Shown one piece after another: positions 9,701-16,994 of a stretch of DNA of 64,000 bases. The DNA is taken from assembly GCA_016794465.1 (NCBI GenBank), contig JAEUKA010000089.1, forward strand, positions 36,188-100,187. Direction: 5' to 3'. Under the pieces are notes generated by a model, which saw only the letters and a program-made list of their open reading frames with translations, ran no database searches and was not told the origin of the DNA. The number at the start of each line of letters is the position of its first letter. Position 1 is the stretch's first letter. The position numbers and the translations under genes were made by a program. The DNA is from Myxococcales bacterium. GTDB lineage: Bacteria > Myxococcota_A > Polyangia > Palsa-1104 > JAEUJZ01.

Positions 9701-10260
9701 AGTCCGCTGCATTCTCTCCAGATGGCAAGCGTGTCGTGACTGCGAGCCTAGATCACTTTGCCAAGGTCTGGGATGTCAAAACCGGCGCAGCCTTGCTCAC
9801 CATTCCAGGGAGTACGAAGCGACTGCTGGATGCTACCTATTCCCCTGATGGGCGTCACGTAGCCACCAGCAGCGATGACAACACCGCACACATTTGGGAT
9901 GCGCAGACGGGCGCTAGCGTGGTGGCTCTCATCGGTCACGTTAACGGCGTTCGGTCCGTTGCATACTCCCGTGATGGCAAGTATGTGGTGACCGCGAGCT
10001 ATGACAACACTGCGCGAATCTGGGATGTCAAGACCGGAGCCAGCCTGCTGACGCTGGAAGGACACACCAACGGAATCAACTCTGCAGCCTTCTCTCCTGA
10101 TAGTCGGCACATCGTGACTGCCAGCTCCGATCGCACCGCGAAGATTCATCCATCCTCGATTGCGGACTACTTCACCGTGGCCTGCAATCTGCTTCGCTAC
10201 GACGTGGAGTTTGAAAAAGTCCACGCAGTATGCGCCCCCTATGTCGGAAAGTGGCCGTAG
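6787..10260 (+). CDS. AAA-like ATPase / transmembrane / WD40 repeat protein
   Basis: A 1157-aa protein. The N-terminal AAA-like (PF14516-type) ATPase spans about residues 10-345, with PRQIGKSSL (G45-K46-S47) as Walker A, VVLFIDEID (D137-E138) as Walker B, TPFNIG and DGHPYM. A charged coiled stretch (about 410-440) leads to one transmembrane helix (about 443-466). From 546 to 1133 there are fourteen WD40 repeats of exactly 42 residues, enough for two seven-bladed propellers. The ATPase resembles the one in the upstream kinase. The arrangement implies ATPase and propellers on opposite sides of the membrane. The start is GTG at 6787, 29 nt after the kinase stop. Family members are often thought to be sensors or conflict-type switches; that role is inferred. 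Confidence 0.88.
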   Translation: MALRFQPGGTLKEGSFYVERPADRELPEALSQGEFCYVLAPRQIGKSSLRVRTAKILQSQGVRCAGIDLTKIGSQELNPDAWFYALSQEVALQLQLPRDPWEFWQRHQATTATHRFTLFLRKEVLTQVSQRVVLFIDEIDTVLSLPFSSDDFFAAIRAVFNDRAEDSDLDRLTFCLVGVAAPADLIKNPTRTPFNIGRGIVLEDFLPDEAAVFLPGLLDAGGDPSRLLAAVMSWTDGHPYMTQRICEALTHDQSTDSEEDRVHRIVEAVFLREGRNREPNLTYVESRLRNHQQLGPMLSLYRNLLMAEPILAERDDPVQMELHLSGLVARRNIDGHTRLAVRNQIFATVYDLAWVRSKESRRMLDEPLLRWIGSGKQNDFLLRGEALKQSIDWSKGRRDITDEEREFLLAGLEAAQKEEQTRRQAAEEKNRAERAEAQTRATRQIIIVLIAALIVLLGALTGVASQYVRAEQQRRLAEDSALAERGMRAAVVARQPGRQIEALVSGIQVVGHSLKESERGRPLPSTATEGLLVASRAGVYSRVLLGHKDEIRSALFSPDGRYVVSASIDRTARIWDAQTGETVRILTGHSAGIRWASYSPDGRHIVTASEDNTARIWDAQSGQMLLVLRGHTAELRSAAYSPNGQFIVTASADRTTRIWDAATGHELRKLEAHLLGVLSAVYSADGTRILTASLDQTARIWDAESGKVLMILEGHANAIRSAAFSPDGKFIVTASYDNTVRLCSAETGKSVFALEGHSSELRTAVYSPDGRHILTASLDQTARIWDAETGRLLTSLEGHTSGVRSAAYSSDGKYIVTASYDHTVRIWDIHRGRVLLPMDGHTNPVRSALYSPDGLSIVTASLDHTARVWDVKTGVTRLVLVGHIDGVRWASYSPDGKRIVTASYDKTARVWDAATGQQQLTLSGHKSGVLSAEFSPTGTHIVTASDDFSARVWDASTGQELVQLLGHTLSVQSAAFSPDGKRVVTASLDHFAKVWDVKTGAALLTIPGSTKRLLDATYSPDGRHVATSSDDNTAHIWDAQTGASVVALIGHVNGVRSVAYSRDGKYVVTASYDNTARIWDVKTGASLLTLEGHTNGINSAAFSPDSRHIVTASSDRTAKIHPSSIADYFTVACNLLRYDVEFEKVHAVCAPYVGKWP
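8422..10185 (+). repeat. Fourteen in-frame 126-bp WD40 units
   Basis: Tandem coding repeats inside the WD40 gene, each 126 bp (42 codons) with no insertions. The shared pattern is GH then SAxYSPDG then IVTAS then D then ARIWD then TG. Repeat 5 has C-S in place of W-D, repeat 12 begins GS instead of GH, and the last lacks the WD end. The regular register and high similarity suggest recent internal duplication or ongoing homogenisation. Confidence 0.9.
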
Positions 10261-10383
10261 GAGTTTGTGCACGTCCAGAGGCGACTCCGCTGCCATGGTT
10301 GTCCTGGACGGTCGCACGCATGCACATTGACTAGAGAGTATGGAATCCCTGGGCGTTCGCGATAGTCTGCCCCCGGAGGAACC

Positions 10384-11181
10384 ATGACTGACTCCCAATC
10401 GACCGAGCCCCGCATCACCACCGAAGTTCGCGGCCACGTCTTTCTCATCGGACTCCATCGCGCCAAGAAGAAGAACGCCTTCGACTTGCAGATGCTTCGC
10501 GAGTACGCCGCTGCGTTCGTTGAGCTGGATCGCAACCCCGAGCTTCGGGTCGGCCTGGTCTTCGCCCACGGCAGCGACTTTACCGCCGGACTCGACCTCG
10601 CCAACGTCGGCCCCGCAGTCGCCGCTGGGCAGAGCCTCTTTCTCGATGGCGCCATCGATCCGTTTCGCATGCAAGGCCCCATCTGTCGCAAGCCCATCAT
10701 CGGCGCCGCGCAGGGTCTGTGCCTGACCATCGGCATCGAGATGCTCTTGTCGTTCGACATCCGCCTCGCCGCCACCGGCACCCGCTTCGGTCAAATCGAG
10801 ATCAAGCGCGGCATCTTTCCGTTCGGCGGCGGCACGTTCCGCTGGGTGTCCAACTGCGGCTGGGGCAACGCGATGCGCTACCTGCTCACCGCCGATGAGC
10901 TAGACGCCACCGAGGCACTCCGCATCGGGCTCATCCAAGAAGTCGTGCCGCCCGAGCAGCTGCTGCCGCGCGCCCTGGAGCTGGCCGAGCGCGTCGCCGC
11001 CCAAGCGCCCCTCGGAGTCCAGGAAACCCTGCTGTCGGCGCACCGCTCCATCGTCGCCGCCGAGCAAGCCGCCATCGCAGAGCTTCAGCCCGCACTCCGC
11101 CGCATCATGGCCACCGAAGACGCCCAAGAAGGCGTCGCCTCCTTCGTCGAGCGCCGCGCCGGCAACTTCAAAGGCCGCTAG
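10384..11181 (+). CDS. Enoyl-CoA hydratase/isomerase (crotonase) family protein
   Basis: A 265-aa cytosolic crotonase-fold enzyme acting on acyl-CoA thioesters. The oxyanion-hole segments are HGSDFTAGLDL and GAAQGLCLTIG. Glu in TIGIEMLLSFD and a second Glu in GQIEIKRGIFPFGG sit where the two catalytic glutamates of hydratases lie, so hydratase activity is plausible. An isomerase or other crotonase reaction cannot be excluded. A strong GGAGGA ribosome-binding site precedes the ATG at 10384. It stands alone between the WD40 gene and the tandem array; no other beta-oxidation gene is near. Confidence 0.85.
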   Translation: MTDSQSTEPRITTEVRGHVFLIGLHRAKKKNAFDLQMLREYAAAFVELDRNPELRVGLVFAHGSDFTAGLDLANVGPAVAAGQSLFLDGAIDPFRMQGPICRKPIIGAAQGLCLTIGIEMLLSFDIRLAATGTRFGQIEIKRGIFPFGGGTFRWVSNCGWGNAMRYLLTADELDATEALRIGLIQEVVPPEQLLPRALELAERVAAQAPLGVQETLLSAHRSIVAAEQAAIAELQPALRRIMATEDAQEGVASFVERRAGNFKGR

Positions 11182-11431
11182 AACTGTTGCTACCCCGGCT
11201 CTTTGTGCAGCTCCGGGGCCAAGTTGAAGCGCCGCTGCGCCGAGACAGCGTCTCGTTCGCAACCTGCCGCTCGTAGAAACTCAAGCGTCGAGAGCGTTCC
11301 ATGCGTGGTTTACGAAACTGTTCTTGACGTAATCGGCTTGTCGAGCAGCTTGTCCTACTCTGGAAGCGGACCTGAGGCGTGTGAGGCTTGCCCCAAGACG
11401 TGGCCCAGCAGCGACAAAAGCACTGTCGCAC

Positions 11432-11785
11432 CGTTGTGCAAGCCGCGATGACAGTGCGGAAGCTCGGAACAACCGTTGTTTGGGTCGCGATGACGGTTCG
11501 GAACTTCGGAACGCCGTTGTTTGGGCCGCGATGACGGTTCGGAGCTTCGGAACAACCGTTGTGCGGGCCGCGATGACGGTTCGGAAGCGCGGAACAGCCG
11601 TTGTTTAGGCCGCGATGACGGTTCGGAAGCTCGGAACAAGCGTTGTTTGGGCCGCGATGACGGTTCGGAGCTTCGGAACAAGCGTTGTTTGGGCCGCGAT
11701 GACGGTTCGGAGCTTCGGAACAAGCGTTGTGCGGGCTGGGATGACGGGTTGTGGACGCAATCGAGCGTTGTGCGGGCCGCCAAGC
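11432..11785 (+). repeat. 42-bp tandem repeat array (about eight units), non-coding
   Basis: A minisatellite between the crotonase and the coiled-coil gene. The hexamer CGTTGT recurs at 11432, 11474, 11515, 11557, 11599, 11641, 11683, 11725 and 11766, giving spacings of 42, 41, 42, 42, 42, 42, 42 and 41. Each unit includes GCGATGACGGTTCGGA, and most unit junctions carry the dyad AACAA(C/G)CGTTGTT. The 42-bp period keeps frames open on both strands, which produces repetitive false reading frames, but the two 41-bp spacings break the frame. I see nothing recognisable in the 250 bp before the array (11182-11431) or the 110 bp after it, apart from a GAAAGGA site before the next gene. Confidence 0.85.
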
Positions 11786-11896
11786 AGAAGATTTTTGAAA
11801 AACGACGCTTGCGGGCGGGCGAATCGTACCTATCCATTCATTTCGGTCATTTGGTGGACCAATCAACACACCATTTTCAGACATGAAAGGACTTGT

Positions 11897-12787
11897 ATGC
11901 GAACGCTTCCGTATGGTTTTCCCCTGCTCAACTTGGTGGCGGAGCTGAGCTTCACCATCGCACAGCTCAAGGCGCATCCGCTGGGCGCGCCTTATGTCAA
12001 AGAGTTTGAAGACCTGCATGCGGCCACGATCAAGACGCTGTTGCGTCAGCTAGAGCTGGTCGCCGTGCAGGCCACTGCCGAGGCCAAGGTGCAGCGCTCA
12101 GATGACACGCTCACCCAGCTGCTCGAGCTTATCAACCTGGCCCTGGCCAGCGTGACGGACCGCAGCTCGCCGCTGTATCAGCGATTCTTCGGCAACCAGC
12201 GCCCGAGCGAGGTGAAGCGCCTGATCCTGGGCTCGAAGCTGGAGCTGATGCAGGACTGGCTTCCCATCGTCAAGGGCACAACCATTCCAGAGCTGGCGGC
12301 ACAAGCGACCCCGCTGGAGACAGCGGTCAAGGTGGCCGATGGAGCGGCGCAGGCGCTGCACACCGCCGAGCAGCAGCTCACCGACTGGAGCGAGATCGGC
12401 GCGTACAAAGAGCTGATCGACAAAGTGAATGGCACGCGCAAGGCGACCCACGGCAAGCTCGCGGAGCTGGTTCACAAGCATCCCGAGTCGAACCTGCCGA
12501 AGGACTTTGCCGAGCAGTTCTTTGCCCAACACCAGCGCCCGGCTGCTCCGACTCGCAAGGAGCTGGTGGCAAAGATCGCGCGGACGGAGCAGCGGCTCAC
12601 CCGGCTTCGGCAGCAGCTGGCCGAGCAGGACGAGCGTCAGGCCCTGGCCGAGCGGACCCAGCGCGAGTCGCAGGCGGCAGCACTGCGCCGCGAGGTTGCA
12701 GAGATCGAGCGCCGCGTTGAAGACGAGCGACTCCGGGCCAGCGCGCTCAAGTCCAAGCTGCAAGAGCTCTCTCCGCCCACTCCCTGA
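11897..12787 (+). CDS. Coiled-coil protein of unknown function
   Basis: A 296-aa soluble, mostly helical protein that I do not recognise. The N-terminal part (residues 1-190) is Leu/Ala-rich helix with a conserved-looking segment SSPLYQRFFGNQRPSEVKR. The C-terminal part (about 215-290) is a heptad-like coiled coil rich in Glu, Arg and Gln, ending in PTP. The ATG at 11897 was chosen because GAAAGGA lies 6 nt upstream. The same frame is open further upstream but only through the 42-bp repeat array. No signal peptide or membrane segment is visible. It stands alone, before a P450 gene on the same strand. Confidence 0.6.
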   Translation: MRTLPYGFPLLNLVAELSFTIAQLKAHPLGAPYVKEFEDLHAATIKTLLRQLELVAVQATAEAKVQRSDDTLTQLLELINLALASVTDRSSPLYQRFFGNQRPSEVKRLILGSKLELMQDWLPIVKGTTIPELAAQATPLETAVKVADGAAQALHTAEQQLTDWSEIGAYKELIDKVNGTRKATHGKLAELVHKHPESNLPKDFAEQFFAQHQRPAAPTRKELVAKIARTEQRLTRLRQQLAEQDERQALAERTQRESQAAALRREVAEIERRVEDERLRASALKSKLQELSPPTP

Positions 12788-12920
12788 ACCACCGCCGACT
12801 AGCTCACCGTTCCCTTCCGCCGCCACCCTCGGCCCGAAGCACAAGTTCACCCTGCCCTTCTAAAGTGCCCGGTTGCTTTCCCTTCGCGGTCGCTCCACCT
12901 TTTATCTAGGAGGAGCGCTG

Positions 12921-14273
12921 ATGACTCCGAGCATCTGCAAGCTGCCGCACGGACCGAAGTCCGGTCTAGGGCTCTCGATTGCATCGTTGCGTGATCCAAT
13001 AGGACTCAAGTACCGGCTTGTGGCGCAGTTTGGCGATCTATTCACATTCCCCTCGCCGCTCGGGCCGATCATCCAGACCACCAATCCGCAAGACATCCAA
13101 GCCATCTTTTCCGCCGATCCGGGAAGCTTCGATGTCTTTGTCAAGCAGTTCATTGCGCCGTTTATGGGGGCTAGCTCGATCTTGCTTCTGACGGGACCTA
13201 AGCACACCAAGGCGCGCAAGGTGCTGATGCCTCCGTTTCACGGTGCCCGCATGCGTGCGTACGGTGAGACGATGCGCGAGATCACGGAGCGCCAAGCTGC
13301 GGGCTGGGAGGTCGGGAAGTCGTTCTCCACAGAGAAAAAGATGGCTGAGATCTCGCTGGAAGTGATCATTCGCACCGTGTTCGGACTCACGGACATCGCC
13401 CAGATTGCCCACTTTAGTCGCTTGACCAGGGACTACATTGACTCTTTTAGTCCGCTCATCGCCTTCTTTTTGTTTTTGCGGCACAACTTCTGCGGGATCG
13501 GTCCGTGGGCCAAGCTGCAGCGCTGCCGCCGACGAGTTGACGAAGTGCTCGATGCCGAGCTTGCCCGCTGCAAGCGCAGTCCGGAAGGACGGCAGGACAT
13601 CCTGAGCTTGCTTGTGGCGGCTCGCTATGACGACGGCAGCCCCATGTCGGATGACGAGATCAAAGATCAGCTGCTGACCCTGCTCTTCGCCGGCCATGAA
13701 ACCACCGCCATCGCGCTGTCGTGGGCTCTGTATCGTCTGTATCAGCGGGAGGATGTGCGCAAGCGCGTCCTGCAAGAGCTAGAGTCGCTCGGTCCGAGTC
13801 CAACTCCAGAAGCGATTGCGAAGCTGCCGTATCTGGAAGCGGTGTGCCACGAGACGCTGCGGCTTCATCCTGTGACGCTCGGCCTCGCGCGCTTGCTGAC
13901 CCAGCCGCTCACTCTGCGGGAATACACGTTGCCGGCGGGAGCAACGGTTGCCGTGGACATCTACATGCTGCATCGGAATCCGGCGCTGTATCCGGAGCCG
14001 GAGTCTTTCCAACCCGAGCGGTTTCTCAATCGAACCTATTCACCGTTTGAGTTCATGCCTTTCGGTGGTGGCCATCGGCGCTGCATTGGGGCCGCGTTCG
14101 CGCTGTATGAGATGAAGCTGGTCTTGGCGACGCTGCTACCACTCGCATCGCTACGGCTTGTCCACAACCGTGAGCTGAAAGCCGTACCCCGAAGCTTTGT
14201 AGTTGGACCCGAGCAGGGTGCCCCGATGGTGCTACAGAGCCCCATCCTCCCGACGAGAAGCCTGTCAGCCTGA
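12921..14273 (+). CDS. Cytochrome P450
   Basis: A 450-aa soluble bacterial P450 monooxygenase. The I-helix motif LLFAGHETTAIALSW gives the A-G-x-E-T oxygen-activation site, ETLRLHP is the K-helix E-x-x-R, and FGGGHRRCIG is the haem loop with C388 as the axial ligand. The start is ATG at 12921, preceded by AGGAGG; the frame extends 48 nt upstream but without a ribosome site. The motif spacing resembles CYP102-like or carotenoid/fatty-acid-acting families, but the substrate is not predictable. Its stop overlaps by 9 nt the stop of a convergent FAD oxidoreductase, and the following genes are modifying enzymes, suggesting a small biosynthetic group. No ferredoxin partner is present. Confidence 0.92.
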   Translation: MTPSICKLPHGPKSGLGLSIASLRDPIGLKYRLVAQFGDLFTFPSPLGPIIQTTNPQDIQAIFSADPGSFDVFVKQFIAPFMGASSILLLTGPKHTKARKVLMPPFHGARMRAYGETMREITERQAAGWEVGKSFSTEKKMAEISLEVIIRTVFGLTDIAQIAHFSRLTRDYIDSFSPLIAFFLFLRHNFCGIGPWAKLQRCRRRVDEVLDAELARCKRSPEGRQDILSLLVAARYDDGSPMSDDEIKDQLLTLLFAGHETTAIALSWALYRLYQREDVRKRVLQELESLGPSPTPEAIAKLPYLEAVCHETLRLHPVTLGLARLLTQPLTLREYTLPAGATVAVDIYMLHRNPALYPEPESFQPERFLNRTYSPFEFMPFGGGHRRCIGAAFALYEMKLVLATLLPLASLRLVHNRELKAVPRSFVVGPEQGAPMVLQSPILPTRSLSA

Positions 14274-15560
14274 CCGCTCTGCCCTGTCTGGAGACGACTG
14301 ATTCCGGTGCACTTGCTCGAGCAGCAGCTTCATCGCCGGAGACTGGGGAGAGAGCTCCCTCGCCGGCACCAGGGCAGACTTGAGCGCGCTCTCATGGCTG
14401 TCGGTTTCGATGGAATACATCCCGATTAGCCAGATGCCATCACGCCCCTGTAGCTCCGCCATTCGTTTTTGCAGCGTCCGATTTTCCGGGTTCATGATCA
14501 GGTGATGAAATGCCCGGCGGCAATAAAGCGGCGTCGGCGCCGGGCGCTGCGGTGGCATCCAGGTGCGGAAGACCGGCAGCTGGTCCCGCCAACCCGACCA
14601 GTCGGTCATCCAGGTGTGATCGCCCTCGTTGAACAGGTTGATCATCGACCAGTTATGGCGCTGCGCCGGCATGAACGAGGGGTCGCCGTGGATGACGATC
14701 TCCGTCTCGAAGTGGCGGAAACTGCGCGCAACGGTGTGCAGCCCGGCAGCGGCCGGAACATCGGCCAAGAGCCGCGCCGCGTCACGGGCCGAGGTCGCCA
14801 AGACCAGCCGGTCAAATCGCATCGCCTGCCCCTGCTCATCCTCCAGAACAAACCCAGATTCTTCGCGAATCCGGCGGATGCCGGTGCCCAGGCGCAGCGC
14901 AGTCCGGGTCAACCGCTTCCCGAGCGTCTCGGTATAAACGGATATGCCGCCGTCGATTTCATATGTTCCGGCTTCACGCCCAGGGGAGCGGCGCATGACG
15001 CTCAGCAAAGAATAGATGGGGAACTGCGGAATCTCAGCGAGCGGCGCGCCCCAGCTGGCCGATATGAACGGAAAAATAAACTCGGGCCCAAAGCTTGGCG
15101 AATAATGATTGTGCCGCAAATATTCGCTTAAGGTCATCGACCAGTCGCGGTCCCTGACCACCTGATCTGCGGACTCAGCGAGCCGCCGCAGCTGGAGCAC
15201 ATGGCGAAGCATGCGCGCCGAGCGCAGCAGCGATAGGACATGGCGCGGCGAACGCGGAGGCAAGACCACAGTATGGCGGTGTGGGCGATCAACAAACGAG
15301 ATGTGGGTTGGACACCATCGTAACGGGACATCGAGCAGCCGCAGCAGCGCCAATAAATATGGAAAAGAAACATCGAAAAAAAAGCGTGCACCCGTCTCTG
15401 CATAAACGGTCTGGGCTCCGAGCGATACCGGGAACGTATGGGCATGCCCACCCAGGAATGGTTCGCGGTCGAACAGCGTAACTTCGTGCTCATCCTGCAG
15501 GAACCAAGCCGCCATCATACCGGATACTCCGGCGCCGACTACTGCAATCCGCATGTTCAT
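14265..15560 (-). CDS. FAD-dependent oxidoreductase (NAD(P)-binding, amine-oxidase fold)
   Basis: A 431-aa flavoprotein of the predicted NAD/FAD-binding COG2907-like type. The N-terminal Rossmann motif is VVGAGVSGMMAAWFL, followed by LFDREPFLGGHAHT, and a C-terminal flavin loop is weakly visible around IWLIGMYSIETDSHESAL. Relatives often sit with cyclopropane-fatty-acid-synthase-like methyltransferases and lipid-modifying genes, which fits the methyltransferase divergently transcribed 92 nt away. Two start codons, at 15560 and 15554, are equally plausible. The reaction is likely desaturation or isomerisation of a lipid-like substrate, but this is inference. Confidence 0.75.
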   Translation of the reverse strand: MNMRIAVVGAGVSGMMAAWFLQDEHEVTLFDREPFLGGHAHTFPVSLGAQTVYAETGARFFFDVSFPYLLALLRLLDVPLRWCPTHISFVDRPHRHTVVLPPRSPRHVLSLLRSARMLRHVLQLRRLAESADQVVRDRDWSMTLSEYLRHNHYSPSFGPEFIFPFISASWGAPLAEIPQFPIYSLLSVMRRSPGREAGTYEIDGGISVYTETLGKRLTRTALRLGTGIRRIREESGFVLEDEQGQAMRFDRLVLATSARDAARLLADVPAAAGLHTVARSFRHFETEIVIHGDPSFMPAQRHNWSMINLFNEGDHTWMTDWSGWRDQLPVFRTWMPPQRPAPTPLYCRRAFHHLIMNPENRTLQKRMAELQGRDGIWLIGMYSIETDSHESALKSALVPARELSPQSPAMKLLLEQVHRNQSSPDRAERSG

Positions 15561-15600
15561 CCTCGAGAAATATTGTTTTCTTTCCCGGACGAAAGGTATG

Positions 15601-15635
15601 TTGTTTCAACAATAGGGGCAACAGAAACAATTCTG
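15601..15635. promoter_or_regulatory. Palindromes in a divergent AT-rich promoter region
   Basis: The 92-bp gap between the FAD oxidoreductase and the methyltransferase is AT-rich for this window. It holds two dyads: TTGTTTCAACAA (15601-15612) and CAGAAACAATTCTG (15622-15635). Both contain a TTGTT/AACAA or AACAATT core. This is consistent with an operator shared by the two divergent genes; no regulator gene is adjacent. Confidence 0.35.
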
Positions 15636-15652
15636 CCCAACGCGGAGAGCTC

Positions 15653-16522
15653 ATGGAGACGGCCCATATTCCCAAGCAGTGGATGCGCTGGATTCAAATG
15701 ATGATGCGCGGCGACCGCGATTCAGCGACGCAGTACGATCTGCGCGGCAATGTCGCGCTGACGCGCACCGATGCGGGAATCCCGACCATGAACTTTGGCT
15801 ACTGGCGTGACGTTGCACCAACGGCAAAAGATGCCCTGTGGGCCGCGACCCAGGCGCTGTTCCAGCTGGTTGGCGAGACGGCGGCGCTCAGCGAGCGCGA
15901 TGCAATGGTCCTTGATGCCGGCTGTGGCTTTGGCACCAATGCGCGCTACCTCGCCGAGACGTTTGGCGTCCAGCGGGTCGTCGGGCTGAATGTATCGTCG
16001 CTGCAGCTTGAGGCATGCCGGCAGATTGCTCGCGGCTCGGTGCGGGCGGCGGCGATCAACTTTGCTCGCGGCTCGGCGACATGTATGCCGTTTGCCGATG
16101 CGACCTTCGACAAGGTCGTCTCCGTGGAGGCCGCCTTCCACTTCCCTCCCCGCCAGCAGTTTTTTGCCGAGGCGTTCCGTGTCCTTCGCCCCGGAGGTAC
16201 GCTGGCGCTGGCCGATCTGGTGGGGCCGGCCCCGCAGAACACCTGGCAGCGCACCGCGATCGCGATGCTGTGTCGGGCCCTACAGATCCCGCACGAAAAC
16301 ATCTATGACCTGGACGTATATCGTCAACAGCTAGCGGACTGCGGCTTTGTTTTGTGCGAGCTGCGTTCCATTCGTGAGGATGTCCTAACTCGGTATCAAC
16401 ATTGGCTTTTTCATCAGCCGGTGGGCAAGCTGTTGAGCCTGGGTATGCCAATGATGATGTCGTCGGCGCCCTTCCTCTTGTACCCATGGGACTACATCTG
16501 CCTGAAAGCCATCAAGCGATAA
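15653..16522 (+). CDS. Class I SAM-dependent methyltransferase
   Basis: A 289-aa methyltransferase. Motif I is VLDAGCGFGTNARYL. GLNVSSLQLE follows at the position of the acidic ribose-binding loop, then CMPFADATFDKVVSVEAAFHF (motif II region) and LRPGGTLALADL. The N-terminal segment MNFGYW and the AAFHF motif resemble small-molecule/O-methyl and gamma-tocopherol-type methyltransferases (EryG-like). It is transcribed divergently from the FAD oxidoreductase, with a likely shared control region, and is followed by the STAS-like gene 44 nt later. The substrate is unknown. Two hydrophobic C-terminal stretches (MMMSSAPFLLYPWDYI) suggest membrane or lipid association. Confidence 0.85.
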   Translation: METAHIPKQWMRWIQMMMRGDRDSATQYDLRGNVALTRTDAGIPTMNFGYWRDVAPTAKDALWAATQALFQLVGETAALSERDAMVLDAGCGFGTNARYLAETFGVQRVVGLNVSSLQLEACRQIARGSVRAAAINFARGSATCMPFADATFDKVVSVEAAFHFPPRQQFFAEAFRVLRPGGTLALADLVGPAPQNTWQRTAIAMLCRALQIPHENIYDLDVYRQQLADCGFVLCELRSIREDVLTRYQHWLFHQPVGKLLSLGMPMMMSSAPFLLYPWDYICLKAIKR

Positions 16523-16566
16523 ATAGATTGGCGACAACAGATGGCACAATATGATAATGTATCTTT

Positions 16567-16974
16567 ATGCAGTCCATGAAGGTCGGTCCTAATGATGTAA
16601 CTATAGAAGGCGACGTGATATTTGGCCGGGTCCATGGTGTCCCGGACATGGAGGACACGCGGAAGTTCCTTGAAATCGTGGCCGAGGTCGAAGCCAAATA
16701 TGGCCAGATTCTGTTCCTCACCGACGTGACCGAAGGTTTCGGTCTGTCCTCGGAGAGCCGTCGCTACACCGCTGAGTGGTCGAAGCAGCACCGGATCGTG
16801 GCCAGTGCCTTCTTCGGCGCCAGCACGCCGGCCCGGGCCATGCTTACCCTGGTCATGCGTGCCATGAGCCTCCTCGGCAACTCCCAGCCGAACACCCGCT
16901 TTTTTGCCACCGAAGCGGAAGCGCGTGACTTCCTGGATCAGTTCCGCGTGCCCGAGTTCCGCCGCAAGGGCTGA
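16567..16974 (+). CDS. STAS/SpoIIAA-like protein
   Basis: A 135-aa soluble protein with the SpoIIAA-like pattern: GDVIFGRVHGVPDMEDTRK, then ILFLTDVTEGFGLSSESRR, then a helix with ARAMLTLVMRAMSLLG, then FFATEAEARDFL. It is a distant paralogue of the gene at 1711-2196, matching in the order of these segments. Starts at 16567 and 16576 are both possible. It lies 44 nt after the methyltransferase on the same strand, probably cotranscribed, and so belongs by context to the lipid/metabolite-modification group. Its function is unknown. Confidence 0.6.
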   Translation: MQSMKVGPNDVTIEGDVIFGRVHGVPDMEDTRKFLEIVAEVEAKYGQILFLTDVTEGFGLSSESRRYTAEWSKQHRIVASAFFGASTPARAMLTLVMRAMSLLGNSQPNTRFFATEAEARDFLDQFRVPEFRRKG

Positions 16975-16994
16975 TCCCGGGCTGACCCCCGTCC

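Noticed and set aside
9748..10794. Long minus-strand frame antisense to the WD40 repeats and crotonase
   Set aside because: It mirrors the repetitive WD40 code and shows no protein-like motifs of its own; the plus-strand gene is clearly real.
11432..11785. Possible CRISPR array
   Set aside because: The whole unit is conserved; there are no variable spacers and no cas genes, so it is a minisatellite.
11168..12019. Long repetitive reading frame on the minus strand across the 42-bp array, and a long plus-strand extension into the coiled-coil gene
   Set aside because: The 42-bp period keeps several frames open on both strands. The 14-residue repeats are products of the DNA repeat, 41-bp units break the frame, and no ribosome site supports a start in the array.
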